Assembly: GCA_028622995.1 (NCBI GenBank)
Contig: JAJQJQ010000010.1
Coordinates: forward strand, 3,720,001-3,784,000
Direction of reading: 5' to 3'
Length of the DNA: 64,000 bases
Source of the DNA: Panagrolaimus kolymaensis
Taxonomy: Eukaryota > Nematoda > Chromadorea > Rhabditida > Panagrolaimidae
In this document: piece by piece, positions 1 through 13,278 of the stretch
Numbering within the stretch: the stretch's first letter is position 1
Layout: the number at the start of each line of letters is the position of its first letter
The notes under the pieces: generated by a model
What the model was told of the DNA's origin: nothing
The model's input: the letters and a program-made list of their open reading frames with translations, nothing else
Database searches by the model: none
Program-made: the position numbers and the translations under genes

Positions 1-3000
1 TTTTTCTTTACGTAAATTTGTGCCGCGCATTATTTCAAAGTTCTTGTTGCATTCTATCTTCCTTCGACCTTTTTTTTCAAAATTCAATTACTTGTGATAT
101 GAGGGCTTTGAGGAGATGATGTCCATGCCCAATCTTTTTTTTCTTCTTGTTCTTCTCTTTTCACAGAACTCTTAAATCAATTTAGGGTTTTTCTTTTTCT
201 TCAAACACAAGAAGACAAGTAAAATTTAAAGAAGCATCCTTTTTCGAGTTACTTACATACATCGCACACCTAAAAATGTTTTTTTTTCTTGCTTTAACAT
301 AAAACACAAAACATCAGAAGCAACAAGAAGTATGGTTCATTTGATGAAAAGTAGTTTCCTTATTTCATCGTTTTTAGACAATCTTTCAACAACAATTCAT
401 TAAAGTCAAAAAAATACGAATGAATTGAAACTACAACAACATGCATACATCAAAGAGACAAACTTTTAATATAACTGTCATAAAATCGTATCCATTAAAA
501 AAACAAAACAAAAAACATAGAGAAAAAAATTAGATCGAAAATGAAAATGGCTAACTTCTAGCCAACTTCTAACATTTTTTTGAGAAAAGAGATTTAACCG
601 TTTAGGGAATTCTTCTTTTTTTTCATCAAAGAGTGTTTTACCACCACGTTGATGATATGTATAAAGTAAGTAAGTAAAATATTCAGAAAGAAGACTAACT
701 TTCAAGAAGAAAATTACTTCAGTTTAAAAACTTGGGGCATTTAAAAACCAAAAAAGAAACGAACGTTATTTGAAGAGGCAAAAAAGGAAGCAGTTTGTAG
801 TTATTTTATAAGAAAAACCATCGAAATATATTTGTTTTTGTTTTCTTTTTCGCCTCACACTCATTTTATTTTTTTGCAGTTAAAAGCTTTTTTGCCATTG
901 CATTTTTCTAACAAAACAAAAAAATAATTTAATAAGAAGTTTTTTCTAAGGCATAATTATTTTATACAGTGATCACTCACTTCTTATTTATCTTTTCTGA
1001 AATAGTGAACCACCCTCCTATTTTTAAAGATTTCAACAAATATTTATAACAAAGTTTTCTAAAAATCAAAACAAAGAATAAGTTGGATGGATGGATACTA
1101 TTTCTTAACCATGTGCTATTTTTTTGTCTTAACTTTTTTTTATAAATAGTTCTTTTTTAACTATCAGAAAAAGAAGTACATAGTATCTTCACAGAGCATC
1201 GTTTTACAAAAAACCGATAAATGCCTTTTGTTTTATTTTCTCTCACTGGAACTTAGCCAAAATAAATAGGCTTAAGCATATTATTCTTTTTTCTTCGACT
1301 TCATCGAAGCGTTACAGATACAACATATACATAGATAGTAAATGAGTCCCGAGGCAGCAATTTTCAGCGCGCGGGTGAGTTTAAGATAGTATTTAAAACT
1401 TTTGTTTAAAAAAAAGAAAAAATGGAAGAGGAAGTCATTGCTTTTTCGTGATATTTGACAAACAAAAAATTGTTCTGAATTTGTTTTTTCTAATAAATGC
1501 AACAATTTTAAAATCGTCATAAAACAATACAGATAATACAAAAAATTCATAAAATATTTCTTGTCTTAAAAAAGGCACAAAAAAATTATGAAAAATTGAA
1601 TATGAATAAAAGCCTTGTTGTTTTTTGTTGTTAATCGCCAAATGTGTTATGCTTGCATGCTAATGGTTAACAAAAAAAAATGAATATTAGCGCAGACAAT
1701 AGACTAACCAAAAGAAGAATAAAACTTTTTTGTTAAAGAGATTGTTTTAAGAATGCCACTTGAGATTCTCTCTCTCTCAATTTTTTTGTTTGAAACAATC
1801 TTTCAGTAAATTCCCCGGTGGGCTAAATATTTTTTGGAGGACAAAAAAGGAAATCCAGAAACAAAATTGCTTTCTTTTATTTTTTGTTGGCAAAGCAAAA
1901 ATAGTCCACGTTTTAATAAAAGATTTGGAAAAAATGCAGAAACCTGAAACAAAGAAACAAGATTAATGGTTTAAAGCGTGTGGACATGACCATTAATGTT
2001 TAAACTATCTTTTTGTTGTCAAGAAAATGTCTATTACCTTTATTTTTCTCGAAATAGCCATTTGTCTTTGGAAAGAAATCCCAAATTTTAGAAGGAAAAA
2101 TACATATTTTTTAGTTTTGATTTTCTCTTCCGCCATTAATAATTTTTGCATAAACAAACAACTTTAAATATAAGAAAAAATAAAATTCATAGGAAACTCA
2201 AGAAAAAATAAATAAAACAGAAAAACAAATTAAGCACAATTCGATGATGGCAGACAAGCAAGCAAGCAACCCTCCTCTTTTTTGGAATGGATAATCTCAA
2301 AAAATAAAAAGACATTATTTTTCTATGATGTTTTTTTCCTGCCTTTTGACTACTTCTTTATTTATTTTTTTGTTTTTATAGCAGCGGAAAAACGTTATTC
2401 AGTAATGTTTTCATTAAGAAAATCAGCCGGAATTTATGTATAAAGAAAAGAAGAAGAAAAAAATATATAAAAATAGCATCCAAAAAAGGGGAGGCATTCA
2501 ATTTGCTTAACAAAAAATGGCTTGTAATAAAAAAAAAGAAAGCCTTTTTATGTTTCATTTTAAAATAATGTTTTTTTTATTTTTGCTTCTGAACACGGAA
2601 AATGGAAATTGATCTTGTTGGTAATTTTTGTTTCATTATGTTTAAGGAAATAAAAAAAATACATGAACCTATTTTTATGGGTTGGTTGACGTCGGTGGCA
2701 ATCACTTAAAAAAAGTTTTGTTACATATATTTTTTATGCGAGAACTTCCTTTTAAAAGTCAAGAAAGAAGGAATAAATTAAATCAGAAAAAAGTGCTTCA
2801 GGAAATAGGAAAAATAGAATTGAAAAACTTAAGTTTTAAATTGACTCTGAGAATGATACAAGTAAAATACTGGCCACCAAGAAAGTAATAAAAAAAAGTT
2901 AACATTTCCATGATTATTTAAAAATTAAATAGAGTAAATACATAAAAAAAAAACTCCAACAATAAATCAAGCAAATTAAAGAGGCAAGAAAAAAAAGACG

Positions 3001-4264
3001 AGTCAAAAGGATCCTCTTTAATCAAATGTTTCTAACATTGAACCTTAAAATAGATTTTTGCAAGAAAAAAAAAGATAAAAAGAAAAAGAACAAATGGCTT
3101 TTTTGACACTGCTTTCTTTCTTTTTTTTGAATGAAGCATAAAAGAGATGGAAACACACGGATCAATTTTTTTTTATGAAGAATAATATCGAACAGCTTTT
3201 TTTTGATTTTGAACTGACGCAATTCGAAAAAGAGGGTCAATTTTCAATATTAACCTTTGAAACATGACAGTTCGAGAAAGATAAAAACAAGATGTCGGAA
3301 GTAAAAAAAAAGTAATATTTTGATTATTAACTTGTTTTACAAGTTGTTATTATATATTTGAAGTTATGTTAAAAATATATTTTTTGCAAAAAAATATTAT
3401 TGCAATTTATCGAGAGTTCTAAACATGTTCAAATTATGATGCTAAAACTTTTTTTATTTATATAATTTCTAAACAAAAAGTTTCCAATGTTTCCAAATTT
3501 TTTAGAGAATAGAAAAATGACGAATTAATTTTTTTGGAGAAAAAAGAACTGTTCGAATCATTGTTTTTGCGAAATCAACTGAATCCCAAACGTATGACGT
3601 GATTAGAGGAATAAAGGTAGAAAAATAAAACAAAAAATATACAAAATAAAAAATATATTTGTGTGTACTTCTTCGATTAGCAACAAAACAAGCAAAAATC
3701 AAAGCTGAAGAAGAAATTCAAAAAAGTCGCAAAATTTATCAACCCTCGATAATAAGGATTTGTCAATAATTTTATAATTTAAAAAAAAATTAATCATTGA
3801 AAAAGGCAAGGCTTTAGTTTTTTGCTTACTAAAAATGTGAATAAATGTCGTAAAATGTAAAAGTAACATTGAAATAAAAAAGTTATAAAAATCTTCAAAA
3901 GTAACTTGACGATGAAATAATAATTTGCATAAACATAATGTTTGCCATTATATTTATTTTTGTAATCGTTTTTATTCGTCTTTCATTTTCGCTTTTTCAT
4001 TCATTCTTGTTTTTCTCTGCATTGTGAGCAGTCGGATTGGATCAACTCTTCTTCTTTTTTTCTTCTTCAAAGGTATTTATTTTTATCATTATTGTGTCAA
4101 CATACTTCCACCATAACATAATTTGTAACATTCGTGTTTCGTGTTGATTTGTGTTTCGCTAATCATTTTGGATTCTTCTTTGCTATATAAACTTCTTTTC
4201 AGGGTCATCATTTCTGATTCTTAATAATTGGGGGCTTTTTTCCTGTTCAATCTGTCTATCAGCA
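1..4264. other. AT-rich intergenic region, no gene recognised
   Basis: Only short open stretches with low-complexity, Phe/Lys/Leu-rich translations occur here on either strand. None has a convincing splice structure or a recognisable protein. Poly-A and poly-T runs are frequent. The last 65 bases form the 5' UTR of the next gene: an acceptor-like CTTTTCAG ends at about 4202, so trans-splicing there is plausible. Confidence 0.6.
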
Positions 4265-5844
4265 ATGCTTTCCAAAATGGTTACAAAAATGGTTCGTATG
4301 GATATTTATCGTTTTGGCGCTCGTCTTTACTCTTCAAATGCAGCCGATGAATTTCGTTTAGCTGAATTTAGTCAAAAATATCTTGGAAATCGTCAAGTTA
4401 GTTCTTCTTATCAACTTATCTTTATTTCATGAATGTTTTTAGGTTCGTTTCACTGAAAACCTCGAATTTATAGACTCGAACAAAATGGAAGCTTTTCCTA
4501 TTTATCGTGTAACAACAACCGATAGTGATTTCGTCGATGCTTCACATGATCCTAACTTTCCTAAAGTATGTTTATTTTAATGAACTCAAATTCTTTTAAT
4601 GATTTATGTTTGAAGGATACCGCTATTAAAATGTACCATGATATGACTACTCTCAGCTTTATGGATAAAGTTTTGTATGATTCTCAACGACAAGGCCGCA
4701 TTTCTTTTTACATTACAAACTTTGGCGAAGAAGTAAGCTTTTGGTTTCTATTGTATCAACATGTAATTACATAAATTTTTGTTTAGGCAACACAAATTGG
4801 CTCTGCTGCTGCATTACAACCAACTGATCTTATTTATGGCCAATATCGCGAAGCTGGTGTTTTGATGTGGAGAGGTTTTCCTTTGGAACAATTCATGAAT
4901 CAATGCTATGGAAATTCAAAAGACTGGGGTAAGAAATTGTGTTTTTTTCTTCATTTGTATGTGTGTTTTTAGGCAAAGGAAAGCAAATGCCAATTTGTTA
5001 TGGCTCTACTGATCATCATTTTGTTTCAATCAGTACTACTCTCGCAACTCAAATACCACAAGCGGTTGGTTCTGCATATGCATATAAACGTGATGGCTCG
5101 GGAAGAATTGTTTGTGTTTATTTCGGTGATGGTGCTGCTTCTGAAGGAGACACTCATGCTGCTTTTAACTTTGCTGCCACTCTCAAATGTCCTGTAATTT
5201 TCTTCTGTCGTAATAATGGTTATGCTATCAGCACACCTACATCTGAACAATATGCTGGTGATGGTATTGCTGGAAAAGGCCCTGGTTATGGTTTGCACAC
5301 AATTCGGTTTGTATTCTTTTGTTTATAACTTTTATGATCTTTTAACTTTTAGTGTTGATGGAAATGATTTATTTGCTGTTTACAACGTAACCAAGAAAGC
5401 TCGTGAATTGGCAGCTCAAAATATTCCTGTTTTAATTGAAGCTATGACCTATCGTGGAGGACACCATTCAACATCAGATGATGCTACAGCTTATCGGTAG
5501 GTGCTCTTAAATTTTGGTAGGAAAGTAAATCAAAACGTTTCAGTACCAAAGAAGAAGCAGAAAAATGGCAAGAAAATGATTCACCAATCACTCGTTTCCG
5601 TCGATATCTTGATAAGAAAGGATGGTGGAACGATGAAGAAGAAAAGGCCTGGAATTCAGAAGTGCGCAAAAATGTTCTTAAAGCTTTCAACGATGCTGAA
5701 AATGTCAAATGTGCTGCTCCTGTTGATGAATTGTTTAATGATGTTTATGCCGAACTTCCACTTTATCTCAAGCGCCAAAAAGAAGAACTTGCTGAACATC
5801 TCAAAAAGTACGGCAAAGAATATCCATTAGATCGTTTTGAATAG
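4265..5844 (+). CDS. BCKDHA: Branched-chain 2-oxoacid dehydrogenase E1 alpha subunit
   Basis: Thiamine-diphosphate E1 alpha subunit of the mitochondrial branched-chain ketoacid dehydrogenase, which decarboxylates the keto acids of Leu, Ile and Val and passes the acyl group to the E2 lipoate. Seven exons were read: 4265-4396, 4443-4565, 4616-4732, 4787-4928, 4973-5306, 5353-5496 and 5544-5844, giving 430 residues. The basic N-terminus before ARLYSSNA looks like a transit peptide. The segments [18 protein letters not shown] and [11 protein letters not shown] are typical of BCKDHA rather than PDHA. The ThDP motif is [16 protein letters not shown]...CRNNGYAIS. The phosphorylation loop [12 protein letters not shown] keeps the serine targeted by BCKD kinase. 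The end, [13 protein letters not shown], matches the family C-terminus, so the protein is complete. The E2 partner DBT lies about 9 kb downstream on the other strand. Confidence 0.96.
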
Positions 5845-6440
5845 ATTTAGTTTATCCTTTTTTAATTAGTTGTATATGTATATTTGTAGTGCTTTGCACA
5901 TATTAACCTTGATAATATGTAATTTGAATAAAAGTGATTTATTTTGTAATACATCAATTGTTTTTTTGATTTTGGTTTCTGCTTTTGACATTCATTCTTT
6001 ATATCTCTTTTTTGTAAAAATCATTCTGATATTGATGGTTTATATTTATGCGTTCAGCCTACGGTTTTTATTATTTTCGAAAATGCAATTCATTCAAACT
6101 ATTCATCTCTTTTTTATTCATAAAGAATTAGCGCATCGCCTTTTAATTCTGGATAAAATAAAAAGTGACATTTGATGACTGTGCGACGACGACGACCACT
6201 TAAAAAAGCTATCTCGATAAAAAGGGTTCAAAACGGGTTTGTTTCTTATAGGCGGCAGGCATACACTCAAATCCGCGCCAACTCGTAGTATAATAATGTT
6301 GAATTTTTTTATAAACTTTTTTTCGACCTAATTTAAAAGTGAAAGAGAGAACGGCGTGATTTTTTCTGAGCTTTCTAACAGATTTCATGAACCTTGAATA
6401 TTGAATTTTTGTGATTGAAACTTGACGTCATAATTTTCAG
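5845..6440. other. Intergenic region between BCKDHA and the next secreted-protein gene
   Basis: AT-rich spacer. A palindromic TGACGTCA (cAMP-response-element-type core) lies at 6423-6430, just upstream of an acceptor-like TTTTCAG that directly abuts the next ATG at 6441. A GACGACGACGACC stretch occurs near 6184. No coding signal seen. Confidence 0.5.
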
Positions 6441-8667
6441 ATGAATCAATGGTGGCGGTTTTGTTTTTTATTGATATTTTTACAATACACTAAAAATGTA
6501 TTTGCCCAAATTGATGATTACAATAATGTTGATGGTGGTTATGACGATCCCCTTCGAAGGACATTGGGCTTGCTTGGACGCATCATGAATCGAATGGCTC
6601 AACCCCAGCCTCCAACTGATGATCAATTACATTTTACTGTTAAAGATCCTCCAGAATTTAGAGAATTGAGTGCTCTTATTCGTCAACAAAAGAAAATTCC
6701 ATCCAAAACAGATAGAATTATTAATGAAGAATTGTTGCAACGCTTAATCCCCAGAATTAAAGGTCAAACTTTACCACCTCGTACACCACCTACGACGACA
6801 ACTAAAATACCAAAAACAACCATAACCACCACTGTAGCTGCAACAAAAACTACAGTTCAAACAACAACTCCATCAACGACAACCACGACTGAACCTCCAA
6901 CAACAACATCACCTCCAACAATAGCAACAACAACAGAAGCAGCTACGGCTTCATACAAAAATGACGAATCATCTTTGATTGTTCGAGTTAAAAGTATTGA
7001 AGAAATTCAAAAATCACTTGAAGCGAGTGCAGAATTGAATGACGAAGATAGTAAAAATGCTAAAATTGTTGCAGAAGCTTTAAGAATTCTTTTGAAGGAA
7101 GAAGGAATGAATGCGACAAAGGCCACTGAAAGATTACGAGAAATAGCTAAATCGGCAATCGATAAGGGATTAGAAAAAGCAACAACTACTGCTTCAACAA
7201 CATTAAGCAGCAGCACTGTTGAGCCTGTAACTGAAGAAATTGAAGTTTCAGATACTACAGAAGAAAACATTGAATCAACAACTATGGCAGAAGAAAAAGA
7301 AGAAATAGAAATTGTAACTGAAGAAGAGGAAGAAGAAGGCCAAGATGAAGCAACAGAAGAAACAACTGAAGCATTGGAAGAAGCTTCTACTGTGTCAACG
7401 TCTCCTATTGTATTCAAACAAGAAGCCGTTCGAATTCCAGAAGCAGAAGAGGAAGAGCTTCCAACAAAAAGTCAAGAAAGTGTTGAAGTGAGCTTTCAAG
7501 AAACGGGAACTACGACAACCACGAGATCACCTTTAAATGGTCAAACTGTTTATAATCTTAATGTAACACCTCACTTTTTAATTTTTTCTATTTACACTTT
7601 AAAACTTTAGGCAAATGCAAATTCTGCATCCGATCCAGCTATTTCCAATGTATTTACTCCAGTTAATGCTATTGTTGATGGAATTGGCCCATTAATTTTG
7701 CCTTTAATTGGCTATAGTAGACAAGCTCTACAATCATATCGAGCTCAAGGAGCTAATACTTATGTTCCAAGCAACGAAGGAAAACCAGTACAACTTCGAA
7801 CTTTATCAAGAGGTTATGGTAATACAAATCAAAACCCAGATTTAATTTATGCTCGAGGAGTTCCAATTAGACAGCAACAACAACAATCAGCATTGCCTCC
7901 ATCTCTTAAAACTGCAACCAATGAAGAACTTATTGCAGCATTCCATCGAGCCTCACAAGTAAAATTTTATTTAAATTATTTCTAAACAAATAAATGAGAG
8001 ATTATTTTATAGAACAATGCAGCAGCTTCGCCTCGGGTAAATCAACAACAACAACAGCTATATTCTCGATATGTTCCAAATCAATCTAGTCTAAATTCAT
8101 ACTATAATCAAGCAACACCACAAAGAAATTTGGATCAACTTCGAAATGCATTTGTTCAACAACCTAATATTGCTTCTTATAATTCAAGACAGTCACAACA
8201 AGAAATTGTTGGTTCAACTTTGCCTGTTGAACCAACATATTATGGTCCACAAATAGACCGCCATATTGGTCAAAATATTTTGTCTCAAGGAACAAGACAA
8301 CATAAACCTGAACCGCAAAAACCCGCCCTTCCTGTTGAAGCTAATCCAGATCCAGCTTATGCAGAAGGCCTCAAAAAAGTTACAGCATTTGTTGGTGATT
8401 CAGGTATTTTAGTATAAAATATGCTTTTATATTTTACAATAATCGTGATTTTAATTTAAAGGTGTAATGACAGGTGACACAAATGCAAATGCTAATTTAC
8501 CAACAAATCTTGAATCAAACTCAGAAGCAGGTACAGCAGCTTCTCCTCCACAACATGAAGCAGGTTCATCCAATGGTTTTGGTGGCGGTCGACGACCAAA
8601 TGCTTCTTTTGAAGACGTAAAGAAAAATACCGAAGACCTTCCATCTTATAGCAGCCTTTTTGGTTAA
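6441..8667 (+). CDS. Secreted Thr/Glu/Gln-rich protein, function unknown
   Basis: Four exons (6441-7547, 7611-7958, 8013-8403, 8462-8667) encode 683 residues. The start codon follows TTTTCAG with no spacer, so the mRNA is probably trans-spliced right at the ATG. An N-terminal signal peptide is clear (hydrophobic FCFLLIFLQY, cleavage near VFAQ). Residues about 115-170 are a mucin-like Thr/Pro run, a likely O-glycosylation site. Residues about 175-365 are acidic and helical, with Glu runs. The second half is rich in Gln, Asn, Tyr and Pro, with segments such as SRQALQSYRAQGANTYVP. I do not recognise a domain. A cuticle, extracellular-matrix or mucin-like role is an inference from composition only. 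The next gene is also secreted and Gln-rich, on the same strand, 464 bp downstream. Confidence 0.85.
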
Positions 8668-9131
8668 CAAAAAAAAACAATCTGATATTTAGATGCAACT
8701 ACGGGTATTAAATCACTCATTTTTTTAAAAGTAACTTTGTGTTTCTAATAAAATTATTTTATTTATTCGAAAGATATAATTTTGCAATAAAGTTAAAAAA
8801 ATTTTAATCGATTATTTCGTTGAAAATCAATTTATTCTATTTTAAAAACTTTCATTTTCTTGTTATTTTCCATTTTAAACTTTCACATCCATTCATGAAG
8901 AGAAAATTATATTTGACAAACATTTAATCTCCCTTTTCGCGAGATTGGATGGGAGAAGATTCTGGGTCAAATGCAATCCAGGTCGTTAAACGGTTTCAAA
9001 TCCAGTTTATTACATAACAAAGAGATATTCATTTTTAATTATATTGTCTTTTGCATTTTTCATTTTCGCAGGTATATTTCACTGATTTTTCTTTTTTCTC
9101 TGTGGTGAATCTTCTTTATCAAAGTTGAAAG
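8668..9131. other. Intergenic spacer with 3' and 5' UTR sequence
   Basis: AT-rich. AATAAA-like polyadenylation signals occur after 8668, for example near 8750. An acceptor-like TTTTCGCAG near 9072 could mark the 5' end of the next mRNA. No coding signal. Confidence 0.45.
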
Positions 9132-11220
9132 ATGAAAGTGAAATTATTTTCAATTTTTATATTTTGTTATTTATTTACTATAACTCATGCTAAAAAACAT
9201 CATCATAGCTCGGAAGAGGAAGAAAAAGAAGATCCAACTCATAAAGGCAACTTTCATCATTTTTTCTTCTTCTAACTTTCAGATAATTTTGTATTATTTT
9301 TAGCTATGGATCGACTCGCTGTAAATTTAGCTGGAGCTTTTGTTAAATCAATTTTCCCCGAAATGGATCGCTCCGGAGCTCCTTCGGCTTTGCCGATAAC
9401 CAGAAGCCAAGATCCTATCGCTGTTTCAAGTCCAGTCGATATTCGTCGAGCTCCACAACATACTGCGTTACTCCAAGAAGCTAGTGGTCCTGCGTTTGAC
9501 AGTAAGATTATTTGTTGTTATAAACATAAAAACCTTAAAAAATTTAGCTATGAATGCATTTAATAGTCGTTATGGAGGTAATGTGCCAGCTGCATCGGTA
9601 TTATCAGCGGTGAATAGTCCAAATTATGGCTTACAAATGCCATCCTCCTTGGGTGGTGGCGGCGCTTCCTATGGTCCTTCTGCAGCTTCCAATCTTCCGC
9701 TTCCAACTTCTCAGCTTGTCGACCTTATTCCCTCAATTCCAAATGCTCTTAACATGGCACCGGTATCTTTATTTAAATTCTTTATTTACATTATTATTTT
9801 GATTTTATTTAGGGAGGTAGCGTTGAAGCCATAAATGCTTTAAAACGTCAGAAATATCTAACTGAACTTCAAAATCATCAAAATCAATTAAATGATTACA
9901 GTGCAAAACAACTTGAATATTTGGATCAGCAGCGACGATATCAACAACAAATGGTCGATCATCAAGCTGGAGCGGCTGTATGTGCTATTTTTTAAACTTT
10001 TTTCTTAATATTTTTATTATTACTTTTTGCAGCTTTTAATGCAACAACAACAGCAAACTTATTTGAATGGTATGAAAAACAAATATGCTAATTTTGAGGA
10101 AGCTCCAAATAAAGAAACTTTGGAAGATTCTCAAACCAATGCAAAGGTATTACTTCGATCCAAAGACCCCGTTAGACAACATGCTGTTCGTACAGCAGCT
10201 CATGAAGAATTTTCTAAAAAAAATAGTCAAGAAAGAGAAGATTTTGCAAGTGATGAATTTCTTAAAGTCTTTTTTAAAAAGAATTATGGAATTGAAATTC
10301 CAAACGAGGGTGCAATGAAAAAACTTTCGTCAGATGAAAGAGATACGCTCAACCAATTAAAAGAACATTTAATTAAAGAAGCCAAAGAAAATGGAATAAA
10401 ATTTGGAGCGATTAAAACTATGGAAAAGTTTAGTGAGTAAGTAGTAGGTGACGGTGGTAGTGGTGATAGTTGACATCATTCAAGTTATACTTAAGTATCA
10501 TATAAATTAAACATTTTTTTTTATTTAGGAAGGAGGAAGTCAAACACATTAATCATGAAGAAGGTGAAAATCTTGAAAAAGAACTCGCATCACTTTCCGA
10601 AGATGAATGTGGAAAGTGTATTGCTCCACAAGCGCATAAATTAAAAGGATCATGGACACAAATTTATGGTAATTCCAAAGTCATGCGTGAAACATATTCA
10701 CAACTTTTGACTCTTATGAGTATAGAAAATTTTGATGAAGATTTCAAAACTGCAAATCTTACGACCAATCATGCAAGTTGTGTGGGAATGGAAATAGGTA
10801 AAATTCATAAAGGCACCGCTCCATTAAACTTTTTCTTCCGGGATGATGGAGAAAAACGAGAATTACATGAGGTAACACTTTGAATCAATCAAATTCGCCA
10901 TTTAATTAATTTTTTTAAAGATCAATGGAAATTTTGAAGTTTTATCCAACAAAGAATTACAACTCAATCTAGATAACATGAATACTAAATTATGCGTAGT
11001 TAAAGCTGGCCCATTCGATGAACCTCAATTTGAATATGTCGTTTTTGCTGAAACAAGCGGAAGTAATAAATGTTCGAGTTATTTTGTATTTGCTCGAAAT
11101 GTCGAAGAATTTAATGATCGCTATTATGATGATATAGCTGATTTTATGAAAAGTCAAGTCCTAGACGAGGAAGCTCTTCCGGTGGCCGCACTTTCGAAAC
11201 CAGCACTTTGTCAACTTTAA
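9132..11220 (+). CDS. Secreted protein with lipocalin-like C-terminal domain
   Basis: Seven exons were read: 9132-9246, 9304-9501, 9548-9762, 9813-9977, 10033-10436, 10529-10871 and 10921-11220, giving 579 residues. A signal peptide (KLFSIFIFCYLFTITHA) is followed by KKHHHSSEEEEKED. The middle is Ser/Pro/Gly-rich, then a Gln-rich helical part (residues about 190-240) and an acidic/basic helical stretch. From about residue 400, CGKCIAPQAHKLKGSW opens a lipocalin-like segment. The G-x-W near TQIYGNS, the Cys at CVGMEIGKI and the later Cys residues fit a lipocalin fold as in nematode LPR-type proteins. This assignment is by motif only. The first intron uses a GC donor (AAAG/GCAACT), because reading on reaches a stop and no GT is available. 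A lipid- or matrix-binding role is inferred. Confidence 0.8.
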
Positions 11221-12496
11221 TTAAAAAAGGCAATATAAAAATCTTGATCTCTAATATAAAAGTTAATGCATACAAAAAATGTGTATTTTGTTGTTGTAGT
11301 TTCACTTTAATTAATAAAAATATAAAAGTTACATTATTTTAACTTGGATTTGAAAAGGTTAAAAAAATATGGTGATTTTAAAAATGCGTGAGAATTCTAA
11401 TGACATATATGGCGGGAAGTCATTAAAGAGTTTTGCATGTAAAAAACTCGTCATATTTTTTCTTTGATAAAGCTAACAACTTTTGCTTTTTAGCTTGTGC
11501 AAATGCCCGACATTAAAAACACATCTTGTGATCCAAGCTTATCTCAGTCATAAGGAAATAGAAAAGTATACTATCAAAAAATTTTAGTTTGCATTCCTCC
11601 TCCTTAATGCTTTAATCCGGATATTACATATTATTAAATATTACTAGAAAATATTTTTTGGTTGTTAAAAAATAAAATTATTTCTTTTTTCTTCAATTTT
11701 AAATATTTTTATTGTCTTTACTACCATTTTTTTTCATTCCGTGTCTGGTATTTTTTTGTATGTTGGTGTTTTTTCTTTACATATCTCTTCTTAAATGACT
11801 TTTTTTTAACTACAATAAACATGTAAGGACATAATAAAAGTACAGATATCGCTTGTAGCAACAACAAAAAAAAGACAATAAAATTCTATGAAAAAATTTT
11901 TTTGTTGAAAAAGAAAAATTTACTTTACTCTTATTGCCTTTTGTCTTTTTTTATGGCCGATAACATACATTTTCCTGCTTTCAAATGCATGAAACTTTTT
12001 TCCACTCATATGTACTTGGAAAAAGCTAGCCTCTGCCACAAAAAAAATGAATGGTGTACAAAACTGTCATTGTTTTTAAGTATAAACTTTCAAAGAGCTT
12101 TGAATTTTTATTATCTTGAAAAAAGCGAAGATGTTTATTATAGCTAAAATTTTTCCTTAATTTTGACCTTAAACTTTACTTAATTTTTTGCCATTTGAAT
12201 TACTTACTTTAGAAAGTTTTATTTATCCACTTTAAATTTAGATTTTGTCATTTCCATTGTTCGAAGAGGAATAATTTTAAATAGTAAAAAATAGATGCAT
12301 TTACGCCTTTAGACTTTTAATGTGGCGTGACTTCGAGTTTGTGACTCCTTTGAGAAATTATCTTTTCTTCTTCCTCAAAAACTCATCGTGTAAAAACGTT
12401 GCTGCTTATTATCCTTTTTTTATATTTAAAACTTGGCGAATAAGCAATAATACGGCATTTTTCAGCCTTCTCTTTATTTTTACTATTTATTAAAAA
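11221..12496. other. Intergenic region, no gene recognised
   Basis: AT-rich sequence with short low-complexity open frames. The frame at 11902-12147 has an unremarkable composition and no splice context. It presumably contains the 3' UTR of the lipocalin-like gene and the promoter of the neuropeptide gene. Confidence 0.5.
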
Positions 12497-12814
12497 ATGA
12501 TTGTTCGAAGAATGGTTTCTATTTTATTGGTTGCATTATTAATCATTGCATCTACAGTTCAATCGTCTGTGATTAAACCTTATGGTTATTCAGGTTTGTA
12601 AAGCTTTGAATATAATTATTTTTAGTTATTAAATTTTATTATAGATCCTACAGTATACGATGATATGCCAACAATTTTTCAAAATTCAGTTAATTCCGAT
12701 ATCCTATTACCTGAAAAACGAGCCATGATGAGACTTGGAAAGCGAGCATACATGCGCTTAGGAAAAAGAGCGTACCTGCGATTAGGAAAACGTGCACCAT
12801 TACGTCTGGGTTGA
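12497..12814 (+). CDS. Neuropeptide precursor yielding four RLG-amide peptides
   Basis: Two exons (12497-12593, 12645-12814) encode 88 residues. A signal peptide (VSILLVALLIIASTVQS) and a short spacer end at a KR site. Four short peptides follow, separated by GKR: AMMRLG, AYMRLG, AYLRLG and a final APLRLG that ends at the stop codon. In each, the Gly is the expected amide donor after KR cleavage, so the mature products would be AxxRL-amides. The layout matches nematode FLP/NLP precursors. The repeat resembles FLP peptides ending MRFG, such as KSAYMRFG of flp-6, but with Leu in place of Phe in all four copies. I do not recognise a named orthologue. The final peptide has no basic residue after Gly, which is common for the last copy. 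Confidence 0.9.
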
Positions 12815-13278
12815 TATATTTTATTACATCCATTTATATTTTTTTGTTTTAATCTTTCCTATTTTTGGCTTGTTTATTCCAATAGCTTTTTTTCTTCCTT
12901 TTTTCATATTTTGTTGCAACCAAGTTTAAACAATTTGTGGTACATAAAACTTTATGTGTGATTTGAATTTTGTAAAGCTTTTGTTTTGCATAAATATATA
13001 CAAACAGTTAATAATAAGCTTTAATTTTCTCTTTTTTCAAAAAAAAGTCGTTACAATTATATTTCATCCAGAAAAATCATTAAGAGAAGGTCATCTTTAT
13101 TTAGAAGGAATCACTCTTTTCGTAAATATGTGACGCCGTTACTGCCGCCGCCTCAGGGATTATTTAGGACGATCATTCAAAGGATCGATCTTACGCTCAA
13201 CTTTTTTTTTGTTCTGTACAAAAAGATTTGTGAAACAGGTGTCTTAAATTTTCAAATCGCTTTTAATTTATTTTAAAA
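12815..13278. other. Intergenic spacer with a small GC-rich patch
   Basis: AT-rich apart from about 13130-13185, where GACGCCGTTACTGCCGCCGC and a GATC-rich stretch stand out. No open frame or RNA structure was recognised. It may be promoter sequence for the PAN-domain gene. Confidence 0.4.

Noticed and set aside
7007..7417. Minus-strand Ser/Val-rich frame
   Set aside because: It is the antisense of the Thr/Glu-rich coding exon and has no independent signal.
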